Of a stretch of 6,520 nt of DNA, positions 1 through 5,979 are shown one piece after another. Numbering within the stretch: position 1 is the stretch's first letter; every line of letters begins with the position of its first letter. The stretch lies in NCBI GenBank assembly GCA_900553645.1, contig USEE01000079.1:1-6520 (forward strand). The letters are read 5' to 3'. This DNA comes from an uncultured Eubacteriales bacterium. Lineage in GTDB: Bacteria > Bacillota_A > Clostridia > Christensenellales > Aristaeellaceae. The position numbers and the translations under genes were made by a program. Below the pieces are notes generated by a model. That model did not search any database and was not told where the DNA came from. It saw only the letters and a program-made list of their open reading frames with translations.

Positions 1-1589
1 GAGCCGTTAAAGCGCAGCGCCGTGCGCGGCAGGTCGTACCGGTCGCATATCGGGTCGGTGAGCGCCTCCAACTGCGGGCGCAGTTGCTTGAGCCATTCCA
101 GCACGTAAGGCTCCAGCGCGGCCTTCATCTCGGCGCTCTGGAAATATTCGCCGGTAGTGCGCTGAATCTCGACGGCTATGTCGTTTATGGTCTCGATTGA
201 GCCTGAGCGCCAGCGCTTGAATACCGGCTCGGCAATCTTATCGGTCATCGCCTGCGCAATGGGCTTAGATATGTCGGAAAACAGCCGGTTCAGCTCGCTT
301 TTGACTATATTCTCGACTGCGGTCGACTTAATCAGCTTTTCCACGTCGCGCGTGAAGCCCTCGGCGCGCGCGTCGGTGCGCAGAGCATAGCACAGGCCGC
401 GCGCGATTGCGAACTCCGGCTCCAGTCCGTGCACTATCAGCGCGTTCGGGAATACATCGGCCGCAATTTTATGCATAAAGTCCATGCGCGACGCGCCGCC
501 GGTCATCAGAATTACGCTGACCTCGCGGCCCAGCGCATCGCGCGCGTCGGTAAGGCTGCGGCGGTACGCGTCGGTGAAGCTAAGTCCGTCCAGCTCGGCT
601 ATCGGCGTGGAGAGCACCTTTTCCATATCCGCGTCGGTGCAGGATATATCCACGGTCGTGGGCGGCATGGTGCAATACAGCTTGACCGAGGATTCGCACG
701 GCACTATGGAGTCGGTATGCCCGCGGCGGCGGCGCGTGAAGTACATCTCCTTCACCTTGCGCGCCTCCATCTCGCAGCGCGAACGGCACTGCGGGTACTT
801 TTCCAGCAGGTCGTTTACGGCCGTGTCGCAGCAGCGGCGCAGGTTGAGTCGAAGCAATTCCTGCTCGATAAGTCCGCCACCCAGCGAAGTATCGCCGAAG
901 TCGTGCACGGGCAGGCGCTGCTCGGTCAGCTCGGCCACGAACGTAAAGTCGGTCGTGGACGAACCCGCGTCGATTATCAGCGTGGGCTTACCCAGCAGCT
1001 CGCTGGACATGCGCAGTTCGCCCGATTCGCGCGAATAAAGGAACGCCGCGCGCGATTCGGACACCACGCGCACGTTGGGGAATCCCGCCTTGCCGAACAG
1101 ATTGGCATACGCGCGGCGCGTCTGGCCGTTCCAGCCCGACGGGCAGCCGATTGCACAGCGCACGTTCGCGCCCTCGGGCATACGGCCGCTCTTGCGCAGA
1201 TCGTCCACCAGCACCTTGGCAAACTGCTCAATGTAGCCCGAAATCAGCTGCGGCTCGCGCAGGTAGCGGCTCTTAAAGCGCAGGTGCAGCGCCATCGGGT
1301 CGGCTATCTGGCAGGCCTCCTCGCCTATCACCGCCGTGCCGTCCTTCATCATGCCCAGTGCCGATATTATGCTCTTGCTGCCGCGTATTTCAAGCATCTG
1401 CGGCTCGGTCTGAGTATCCGAACGCAGCCACGACACCGCCGACTCGCCGTCGCCCATGTCCACGCCGAAGAACTCCATAACCGGCGCTTCGACCGGCTTG
1501 ATCGCCTCCAGCAGTTCTGCCTCGCGCTCGTCGTTTTGCTGTTTTATCTCCTCGGGAGTAAGTTCCCGGTAATCTTCTCTTTCGCTCAT
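1..1589 (-). CDS. Divergent Hsp70/DnaK-like ATPase, C-terminus beyond window
   Basis: 529 codons are visible from an ATG at 1589, with no stop before the left edge. Seen: an actin/Hsp70-type ATPase fold with a phosphate-1 loop at residues 41-50 (FGVDMGDGES), phosphate-2 at 205-212 (IIDAGSST), a DnaK-like connecting segment at 231-241 (FGDTSLGGGLI), a helix resembling Hsp70 subdomain IIB (EARKVKEMYF, 275-284), an adenosine loop at 359-367 (VILMTGGAS) and a final motif near 390-402. About 40 charged residues precede the ATPase. The part after about 405 looks helical rather than like the beta-sandwich peptide-binding domain of DnaK. Six cysteines cluster at 253-306. Family knowledge: such proteins hydrolyse ATP to drive conformational change in a client. 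Inference: a cytosolic accessory chaperone working with the GrpE-like protein encoded 67 bases upstream. The client is unknown. MreB- or ParM-like filament proteins are less likely because of the DnaK-like 231-241 and 275-284 segments. Confidence 0.85.
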   Translation of the reverse strand, partial: MSEREDYRELTPEEIKQQNDEREAELLEAIKPVEAPVMEFFGVDMGDGESAVSWLRSDTQTEPQMLEIRGSKSIISALGMMKDGTAVIGEEACQIADPMALHLRFKSRYLREPQLISGYIEQFAKVLVDDLRKSGRMPEGANVRCAIGCPSGWNGQTRRAYANLFGKAGFPNVRVVSESRAAFLYSRESGELRMSSELLGKPTLIIDAGSSTTDFTFVAELTEQRLPVHDFGDTSLGGGLIEQELLRLNLRRCCDTAVNDLLEKYPQCRSRCEMEARKVKEMYFTRRRRGHTDSIVPCESSVKLYCTMPPTTVDISCTDADMEKVLSTPIAELDGLSFTDAYRRSLTDARDALGREVSVILMTGGASRMDFMHKIAADVFPNALIVHGLEPEFAIARGLCYALRTDARAEGFTRDVEKLIKSTAVENIVKSELNRLFSDISKPIAQAMTDKIAEPVFKRWRSGSIETINDIAVEIQRTTGEYFQSAEMKAALEPYVLEWLKQLRPQLEALTDPICDRYDLPRTALRFNG

Positions 1590-1594
1590 CAGTA

Positions 1595-1599
1595 CCTCC
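1595..1599 (-). promoter_or_regulatory. Shine-Dalgarno of the Hsp70-like gene
   Basis: GGAGG on the minus strand lies five bases before the ATG at 1589. It fixes the start and places the charged 40-residue extension inside the protein. The 67-base gap to the upstream gene holds no convincing promoter or terminator, so cotranscription is likely. Confidence 0.8.
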
Positions 1600-1656
1600 A
1601 AATCGTCGCGCCGTATGCCTTAACGTAAATAAATCCGCACTCCGTCACAGGCGCGT

Positions 1657-2511
1657 TCAGCTCATCTTCTGCGTGACCTGTCCCTTGGCGACCAGCTTGT
1701 CGCCCAGCATCAGCGCCGGGCGCACGGTATAGCCGTCCTCTATGCCGGGCAGGCGCTCAAAATACGCCGCCGTATTTTCGTTATATTCGCATATGGTAAG
1801 TCCCTGCTGCTCCAGCGACATTATAAGCTGAGGCAGGGTCTTGAGCGCGTACTTGCCGTCGTCCTGCTTGAGCGCTTCCCAAAGCATCTGCACGGCCTCG
1901 AATTGATCGGGCGACCATTTAAGCGCATCGGGCAGCAGCTTTTGCACACTTTCGCCCAGCATACGCGCATACGCCGCGTCCATGTTGAGCGACAGCCTGT
2001 CCAGCCTGCGCATAAGCTCATCTATGTCAGCCTTGGGCACGCCCTGCGCTTCAGGCAATGCGGGCGGCGTATTCAGCTTTATCTCGTCGCGCCTGAGCGC
2101 AACCGTCTGCCACGCCGTAACGAACAGCGCCACGGCCATAGGCGCCAACATATTTTCCAGGAACAGATACACCGCCAGTATCGCGCTTGCGCCCGCGCCG
2201 ATGTACTTTTTCCAATCAAACTTATGCTCCTTGCGCGGCTGAACGTTGGCATTGGCCTTAAACAGCACGTCCGCGTTGGACACGCTGAGCATACACGATA
2301 TTGCGCTCTTGGCCACCACAAACAGCTCGTAGCCCAGTTCGCGTTCGCGCGAATCAGTCACCTTATCGGTAAAATCGTGCTGCATGGAATCCCAGAACAG
2401 CCGCACCGCGTCCTCCACCTCGGTCAGGTCGCGGCAATCGTTTAGTTTGCCGCGCAAAGCATCCTGCCCGGCGTTAAAATATGCGCTGAACAGCCCCTGT
2501 TCCCGCTCCAT
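1657..2511 (-). CDS. Membrane-hairpin protein with GrpE-like C-terminal region
   Basis: 284 residues from the chosen ATG at 2511 (287 from the ATG at 2520). Seen, numbered from 2511: a soluble helical region at 1-98; two closely spaced hydrophobic segments at about 103-119 and 122-138, split by Glu-Asn, giving a membrane hairpin; a Pro-rich linker near 148-160; an amphipathic helical stretch at 162-195; and a C-terminal region at 228-281. This last part follows the end of GrpE: a leucine-rich helix ending in L-x-x-x-G-L, then a T-V ... G-D-K-L-V-x-x-x-x-V-x-x-K run resembling the GrpE beta domain. Family knowledge: GrpE swaps ADP for ATP on DnaK. Inference: a membrane-tethered exchange factor for the Hsp70-like ATPase encoded next downstream. 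Both termini should face the cytoplasm. Ordinary GrpE has no membrane segment, so this is not the housekeeping grpE. The similarity was judged by eye only. Confidence 0.6.
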   Translation of the reverse strand: MEREQGLFSAYFNAGQDALRGKLNDCRDLTEVEDAVRLFWDSMQHDFTDKVTDSRERELGYELFVVAKSAISCMLSVSNADVLFKANANVQPRKEHKFDWKKYIGAGASAILAVYLFLENMLAPMAVALFVTAWQTVALRRDEIKLNTPPALPEAQGVPKADIDELMRRLDRLSLNMDAAYARMLGESVQKLLPDALKWSPDQFEAVQMLWEALKQDDGKYALKTLPQLIMSLEQQGLTICEYNENTAAYFERLPGIEDGYTVRPALMLGDKLVAKGQVTQKMS

Positions 2512-2520
2512 ATATTTCAT

Positions 2521-2526
2521 CCTCCC
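2521..2526 (-). promoter_or_regulatory. Shine-Dalgarno deciding the GrpE-like gene start
   Basis: GGGAGG on the minus strand abuts the ATG at 2520 with no spacer, which is too close for initiation there. The in-frame ATG at 2511 sits nine bases downstream of it, an acceptable distance. The 2511 start is therefore preferred and trims three residues. Confidence 0.7.
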
Positions 2527-2528
2527 GC

Positions 2529-2541
2529 ACGCTTAAAGCGT
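2529..2541. repeat. 13-bp palindrome in the GrpE-like gene leader
   Basis: ACGCTT-A-AAGCGT is a perfect six-plus-six inverted repeat around one central base. It lies between the predicted transcription start and the Shine-Dalgarno site, and shares two bases with the next palindrome. It could be a DNA operator. As an RNA hairpin it would have almost no loop, so a DNA site is the likelier role. Confidence 0.5.
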
Positions 2542-2551
2542 TTGTACAAAC
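2540..2551. repeat. 12-bp palindrome, candidate operator at the transcription start
   Basis: GTTTGTACAAAC is a perfect palindrome directly next to the TATAAT box at 2552-2557, so it covers the predicted start of transcription. That position is typical of a repressor operator. The TTGTACAA core loosely recalls GntR-type half-sites, but I cannot assign a regulator from sequence alone. Confidence 0.55.
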
Positions 2552-2580
2552 ATTATATACCACACCTGTTAACTCTTCAG
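2552..2580 (-). promoter_or_regulatory. Promoter for the GrpE-like/Hsp70-like operon
   Basis: A perfect TATAAT -10 box lies at 2552-2557 on the minus strand. Seventeen bases upstream, 2575-2580 reads CTGAAG, matching only three of six -35 consensus bases, so the promoter may be weak or need an activator. The predicted start is near 2545. The -35 region overlaps the last codons of the upstream pseudouridine synthase gene. Confidence 0.55.
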
Positions 2581-3630
2581 GTTTGGCACAAAATTGTCAA
2601 CCTTGGGCGAAAGCGCCGCCATACGCGCGGGCAGGGGCGCGGTAAATTCCAGCTGCTCGCCGGTCACGGGCTGTACGCATGACAGGTGCCACGAATGCAG
2701 CGCAAATCTGCCGGGCAGACGCTCGTCCTCCTGACCATACAGGAAGTCGCCGAACACCGGGCAGCCCAGTGCCGCCATGTGCACGCGTATCTGATGCGTG
2801 CGCCCGGTTTCCAGCCTTAGCCATACCAGCGCTATGCCGCCCAGTTCGCCCAGCACCGCATAATGCGTGCGGCAGGGGCGGCCTTCCGGGTCGATTCGGC
2901 GCTTGACTATCGAATCGGGTTCACGGCCTATGGGCAGGTCGATAACGCCGCTTTTCTCGGCGGGCGCGCCCACGGTCAGCGCGAGGTATTCCCGCTCGAA
3001 GGCAGGCGTATGCAATTGCCTTTGCAGCCCAAAATGCGCGTGCGCCGTGCGCGCCGCGGCAAGCAGGCCGCTGGTGCCCTTGTCAAGGCGATTGACCGGG
3101 CGAAACTGCCAGCCGCCGTTTAAGCCGTATCGCGCAAACAGCACGCTTTCCAGCGTGATGCCGTCCTGCCGGGCGCTTGCGCCAGTTGGCAGGGGCGCGG
3201 GCTTATTTATTATCAGCGTGTCGTCGTCCTCGTACACGACGATTTCGCGCGCAAGTTCGGCCTGCGTGCGCGATTTGCCCGAGGGCGATAGCATTGCAAT
3301 TGTATCGGCGTACCTTTCATCCAGCGCCGCGCATACCTGCTCATTCAGCGCAGCGGACGGCACATGCGCGTCGCCGCCGTCCGACATATCGTCGATTGCG
3401 GCCTGAGCGCCGCTGCCGTCGCGCTCCATGTCTTCCTCAAGGCGCAGACTGATTTTGTCTCCGGTATGCACGACATGGTTTGCGTGAACCGATGCGCCGT
3501 TTACGCTCATACCGTCGGTGGTTTTCAGGCGGCTTAACTGCCTGTGCGATATGCCTAAGCGCGAACGCATCACATATTTTATCTGACGGCCGTCGTCGCA
3601 TTCGGGCACGTCATAGCTTAACACGCGCAT
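2569..3630 (-). CDS. RluA-family pseudouridine synthase with S4 domain
   Basis: 353 residues. The family converts uridine to pseudouridine in ribosomal RNA (some members in tRNA) in the cytoplasm. Seen: an N-terminal S4-type RNA-binding domain at about 14-63; the catalytic motif NRLDKGTSGLL at 180-190, with D183 as the presumed nucleophile; and the family signature RTHQIRVHMAALGCPVFGDF at 277-296. A poorly conserved, acidic stretch at about 66-128 separates the S4 and catalytic domains and makes the protein somewhat longer than usual for RluC/RluD-type enzymes. The ATG at 3630 is chosen because GGGGAGG sits seven bases upstream; the frame stays open to 3732, but the extra residues do not resemble the family and would overlap ispE. 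It starts 25 bases after the ispE stop, so the two are probably cotranscribed. The exact uridine modified cannot be told from sequence, so no symbol is given. Confidence 0.93.
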   Translation of the reverse strand: MRVLSYDVPECDDGRQIKYVMRSRLGISHRQLSRLKTTDGMSVNGASVHANHVVHTGDKISLRLEEDMERDGSGAQAAIDDMSDGGDAHVPSAALNEQVCAALDERYADTIAMLSPSGKSRTQAELAREIVVYEDDDTLIINKPAPLPTGASARQDGITLESVLFARYGLNGGWQFRPVNRLDKGTSGLLAAARTAHAHFGLQRQLHTPAFEREYLALTVGAPAEKSGVIDLPIGREPDSIVKRRIDPEGRPCRTHYAVLGELGGIALVWLRLETGRTHQIRVHMAALGCPVFGDFLYGQEDERLPGRFALHSWHLSCVQPVTGEQLEFTAPLPARMAALSPKVDNFVPNLKS

Positions 3631-3637
3631 ACAGCGT

Positions 3638-3644
3638 CCTCCCC
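3638..3644 (-). promoter_or_regulatory. Shine-Dalgarno of the pseudouridine synthase gene
   Basis: GGGGAGG on the minus strand lies seven bases before the ATG at 3630, inside the short gap after ispE. It rules out the longer upstream reading of this frame. Confidence 0.8.
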
Positions 3645-3655
3645 TTCTGTGCGCA

Positions 3656-4495
3656 TCAAACCAGCGTATGCGCGATGAAGCTGTCCGGGTATGCGCGGTG
3701 GATTGCCTCAAACGCCGCGTCAATATCCGCATCGTCGAACACGCCGTATACCGCGCTGCCGCTGCCCGTCATGCGCGCAAACTTCGCGCCCGCGTCGTAC
3801 ATGGTCGATATGCACGCGCCGATCTCCGGGCGCATATCGCGTGCGGGCTGTTCGAGGTCGTTGCGCGTGTTTGCGCGCAGCCATTGCCAGTCGCCCGCGT
3901 TAAGCGCCTCGATTGCACGGGGCGTGTCCTGCGTCATGCCGGACTTGCAGCGTCTGAACACCTCGCCAGTGCTCAGGCCGACAGCAGGCATGGCCGCGAT
4001 CAGGCTGACCGACTGAGCTGCCTTTACATGGGTAAGCTGTTCCCCCAGTCCCTCGGCACGGCACAGGCCGCCCGCGATGCAATACGGCACGTCTGCGCCC
4101 AGTTTAAGCCCTAACGCGCAAAGTTCGCTTTCGTTCATGCCCACGTGCCACATTGCATTAAGTCCTTTTAGCACCGCCGCCGCGTCGCTCGAGCCACCGC
4201 CCATGCCCGCCTGCATCGGTATGCGTTTGGTAAGGCGCAGTGCCGCGCCACTGCTCACGCCCGATGCGCTCTGAATCAGCCGTGCGGCGCGCAGCATCAG
4301 ATTGTCGTCGCCCGCGCTAAGACCAGCGCCGCGCGGGCCGTCTATTACAAGGCTGAATCCGTCGGCCTCGCATATTTCAACATCGTCGCACAGATCGACG
4401 CTCTGCATAATCATGTCCAGATCGTGATAGCCGTCCAGCCGCGTGCCCTTTACGCCGAGCGTCCAGTTTATCTTTGCATACGCCTTAATAAGCAT
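3656..4495 (-). CDS. ispE: 4-diphosphocytidyl-2-C-methyl-D-erythritol kinase
   Basis: 279 residues, close to the usual length (about 283 in E. coli). It phosphorylates CDP-methylerythritol with ATP in the MEP route to isopentenyl diphosphate, in the cytosol. Seen, as expected of the GHMP kinase family: the N-terminal substrate motif KAYAKIN...DGYH at 4-24, with K8 a presumed catalytic lysine; the glycine-rich ATP loop PMQAGMGGGSSDAA at 93-106; GADVPYC at 133-139, with D135 the presumed catalytic base; and the C-terminal motif ARMTGSGSAVYGVF at 240-253. The ATG at 4495 is chosen because conserved sequence begins there and an AAGGTGG site sits six bases upstream; the frame stays open to 4534 without family similarity. 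It has its own promoter and leader hairpin, and is followed closely by the pseudouridine synthase gene. Confidence 0.96.
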   Translation of the reverse strand: MLIKAYAKINWTLGVKGTRLDGYHDLDMIMQSVDLCDDVEICEADGFSLVIDGPRGAGLSAGDDNLMLRAARLIQSASGVSSGAALRLTKRIPMQAGMGGGSSDAAAVLKGLNAMWHVGMNESELCALGLKLGADVPYCIAGGLCRAEGLGEQLTHVKAAQSVSLIAAMPAVGLSTGEVFRRCKSGMTQDTPRAIEALNAGDWQWLRANTRNDLEQPARDMRPEIGACISTMYDAGAKFARMTGSGSAVYGVFDDADIDAAFEAIHRAYPDSFIAHTLV

Positions 4496-4501
4496 ATCAT
4501 T

Positions 4502-4508
4502 CCACCTT
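4502..4508 (-). promoter_or_regulatory. Ribosome binding site of ispE
   Basis: AAGGTGG, a one-mismatch Shine-Dalgarno site on the minus strand, lies six bases before the ispE ATG at 4495. It supports this start over longer readings. Confidence 0.65.
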
Positions 4509-4519
4509 ATACAAATATA

Positions 4520-4553
4520 GCCGCTTCCCGGCACGTTTACGCCGAAAAGCGGC
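4520..4553 (-). promoter_or_regulatory. Hairpin at the 5' end of the ispE leader
   Basis: GCCGCTT at 4520-4526 pairs with AAGCGGC at 4547-4553. Inside, CGGC at 4529-4532 pairs with GCCG at 4541-4544, with two-base internal loops on each side and an eight-base apical loop. With transcription starting near 4556, this hairpin would form the first bases of the ispE transcript. No long T-run follows it, and it lies downstream of the promoter, so an intrinsic terminator is unlikely. RNA stabilisation or leader regulation is possible. Confidence 0.5.
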
Positions 4554-4562
4554 CTCGTATCG

Positions 4563-4591
4563 ATTATACAATACTTTTCAATGTTTGTGAA
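4563..4591 (-). promoter_or_regulatory. Sigma-A-type promoter for ispE
   Basis: On the minus strand TTCACA (4586-4591, five of six -35 consensus bases) is followed by exactly 17 bases and a perfect TATAAT (4563-4568). The predicted start is near 4556, giving a leader of about 60 bases before ispE. It begins 45 bases after the stop codon of the upstream gene and should drive ispE and the pseudouridine synthase gene independently of that gene. Confidence 0.75.
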
Positions 4592-4635
4592 CAGTTAAAG
4601 CGGCGCAAGTGTCGCAACTCGGAAAAGACAGCGGC

Positions 4636-5229
4636 TTAACCCGCCTCGGGAACGGGCGTTGCGGTCGGCTCGGCGCTGGGCGCGGGCGTGGGATCCGGCT
4701 CGACTATCGACTCAAGCAGCATTATCTGATTGATGCGCCAGCGGCCCTCGGTCTTGATTAGCTGCACGCGGTAGCGCCCGCCCTGCCAGTGCGGCGGGTA
4801 GCTGGTTAGCTCTCCCGAATTTACCTTGTCCGCGGCCGACGCGAGCGGCTTGCCCTCGATTTCGAACACGGTCTCGGTTATTTCGGCCTGCGCCGCGTTA
4901 CTCCACGGCCAGCTCCACATCCAGTTGAGCGACACACTGTGGTTGTAGCTGGTTATCTTGTAGTTTTCATATACGGACAGGCCATTGCCTGCGTCAATGA
5001 GCTGCTGATCGCTTTGCAGGTATGACTGCTCGAAAAAGTCGCCCAGCTGCGTTGACTCCGCGCCGTCGATAATCACCTCGGCGCGCTCAGTCAGGCCGTC
5101 GGTCAGAAGCACGTATATGTTGGCCGAGTTCATCGCCATATAAAAGCCTACTATAAGAAGCGCCACAATCAGGGTAAGCAGCATCAGCCGCGTGGCGAAA
5201 AACCATAAGAATCTGCGCAGATATTCCAT
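4636..5229 (-). CDS. Membrane-anchored protein of unknown function, Pro-rich tail
   Basis: 197 residues; I do not recognise the family. Seen: a short basic N-terminus, then a hydrophobic membrane helix at about 12-33 with no obvious signal-peptidase site, which suggests an N-terminal anchor with the rest outside the cell. The external part has alternating tryptophans at 103, 105, 107 and 109 (NWMWSWPWSN), and a mixed region ending in GRWRINQIML (162-171) that recalls the last strand of NTF2/SnoaL-like folds, a guess only. The final 20 residues are rich in Pro, Thr, Ala and Glu, as in wall-spanning or unstructured tails. The ATG at 5229 is chosen because AAAGGGG lies six bases upstream; the frame stays open to 5298 (a TTG), but those 23 residues lack a ribosome site. 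The 111-base gap to the upstream gene holds no clear promoter or terminator. Confidence 0.8.
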   Translation of the reverse strand: MEYLRRFLWFFATRLMLLTLIVALLIVGFYMAMNSANIYVLLTDGLTERAEVIIDGAESTQLGDFFEQSYLQSDQQLIDAGNGLSVYENYKITSYNHSVSLNWMWSWPWSNAAQAEITETVFEIEGKPLASAADKVNSGELTSYPPHWQGGRYRVQLIKTEGRWRINQIMLLESIVEPDPTPAPSAEPTATPVPEAG

Positions 5230-5340
5230 CCAATGCCCCTTTTCATATACGAAGCGTCGCCGCATATTTTTATTGAAAGTTTTCCCGGTATTCCGCAAGG
5301 CATACGTTCAAGCAGAAGTGCAAGTGCCTGACCAAGCGCC

Positions 5341-5979
5341 TTAATCCCTGCCGAAGTAGCGCGCACATGCCGACTTTTTGAGCGCAGGGAAGTTTTCCTC
5401 AGCGCGCGCACGTATAATTTGACGCGCTTTGGCCGCATCTTGTTCCCCGCCCTCCAGCCAATCAGCAAGGTAAGTATCAGTACGCGAGTATTCCAGCGCG
5501 GGCCAGCCCAGCATTGAGACCGGCTGTACCTGCCCCGAAATGGTTGTCAGCATCGCGCGTTCGAGGTATTTCAGCGCCGATTCAAACTCGCTTTTCTTCT
5601 CATACCGCCCGGTCAGCGCATGGCGCAGATCGGGTCTGCCCCATACCGGGCGCTCCTCGAACAGTTCCCACATATTCATTGCGAGTTTAGGCACAAGTCC
5701 CGCGTCGTACTCGTCGTAAATATCAATCGAATACGCGGCGTAAAACATCGGAAACCATTCGCGGCTGATGAAGCCGCACTGCCCCGCGAACATGTGCGAA
5801 TACGCGCCGTCGCGCCGGGTGGCCAGCTTGTCCTTCCAACTCCACGGGTCGAGCGGCGTATCGGTATACCAATTGTCAATGTCCGTCACCTGCTCAACGC
5901 TGAGGTAGTCGCGCCCGGTTAACAGCAGAAAGCCCTTTTCATTAAGTAAATCCACAAACTCATCATAAGTGCGTATCAT
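5341..5979 (-). CDS. AlkZ-related (YcaQ-like) protein
   Basis: 212 residues. From memory it resembles short Firmicutes proteins named AlkZ-related: an N-terminal region with DPWSWKDKLA (44-53), then AYSHMFAGQCGFISREWFP (59-77), a predicted winged-helix segment at about 99-150, and GWPALEYSRTDTYLADWLEG (158-177). Family knowledge: full-length AlkZ/YcaQ proteins are DNA glycosylases that unhook interstrand crosslinks. This protein is about half their size. A Q-x-Q triplet occurs at 150-152, but late in the protein and not in a setting that matches the catalytic QxQ of AlkZ, so glycosylase activity should not be assumed. No signal peptide or membrane segment is seen, so it is probably cytosolic. 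Its ATG shares one base with the stop of the upstream peptidase gene, and a modest AGGGTG lies eight bases before it, which implies translational coupling. Confidence 0.65.
   Translation of the reverse strand: MIRTYDEFVDLLNEKGFLLLTGRDYLSVEQVTDIDNWYTDTPLDPWSWKDKLATRRDGAYSHMFAGQCGFISREWFPMFYAAYSIDIYDEYDAGLVPKLAMNMWELFEERPVWGRPDLRHALTGRYEKKSEFESALKYLERAMLTTISGQVQPVSMLGWPALEYSRTDTYLADWLEGGEQDAAKARQIIRARAEENFPALKKSACARYFGRD

Noticed and set aside
429..1628. A 399-codon open frame on the plus strand
   Set aside because: It lies antisense to the Hsp70-like gene, has no family motifs and a His/Arg/Ala-rich composition typical of the reverse complement of GC-rich coding sequence, while the minus-strand frame shows clear ATPase motifs.
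1903..2445. A 180-codon plus-strand open frame opposite the GrpE-like gene
   Set aside because: Its composition is the usual His/Arg-rich antisense shadow. It has no convincing ribosome site and no recognisable motif.
2564..2582. Inverted repeat ACCTG/CAGGT around the pseudouridine synthase stop codon, considered as a terminator
   Set aside because: The stem is only five base pairs and no T-run follows on the minus strand, so intrinsic termination is not supported. Read-through into the downstream operon remains possible.
4520..4553. ispE leader hairpin as a terminator of the upstream gene
   Set aside because: It lies downstream of the strong promoter at 4563-4591 and is followed by only short T-runs (TATATTTG), so it would stop the promoter's own transcript.
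5230..5340. Possible promoter in the gap before the membrane-anchored protein gene
   Set aside because: TTGCGG followed after 17 bases by CAATAA matches the -10 consensus poorly, and no extended -10 is present. A short direct repeat (GCACTT twice) has no clear role.
5520..5540. Q-x-Q triplet in the AlkZ-related protein as a catalytic glycosylase motif
   Set aside because: It lies at residues 150-152, after the predicted winged helix, rather than in the N-terminal setting of the AlkZ catalytic motif, so it is probably coincidental.
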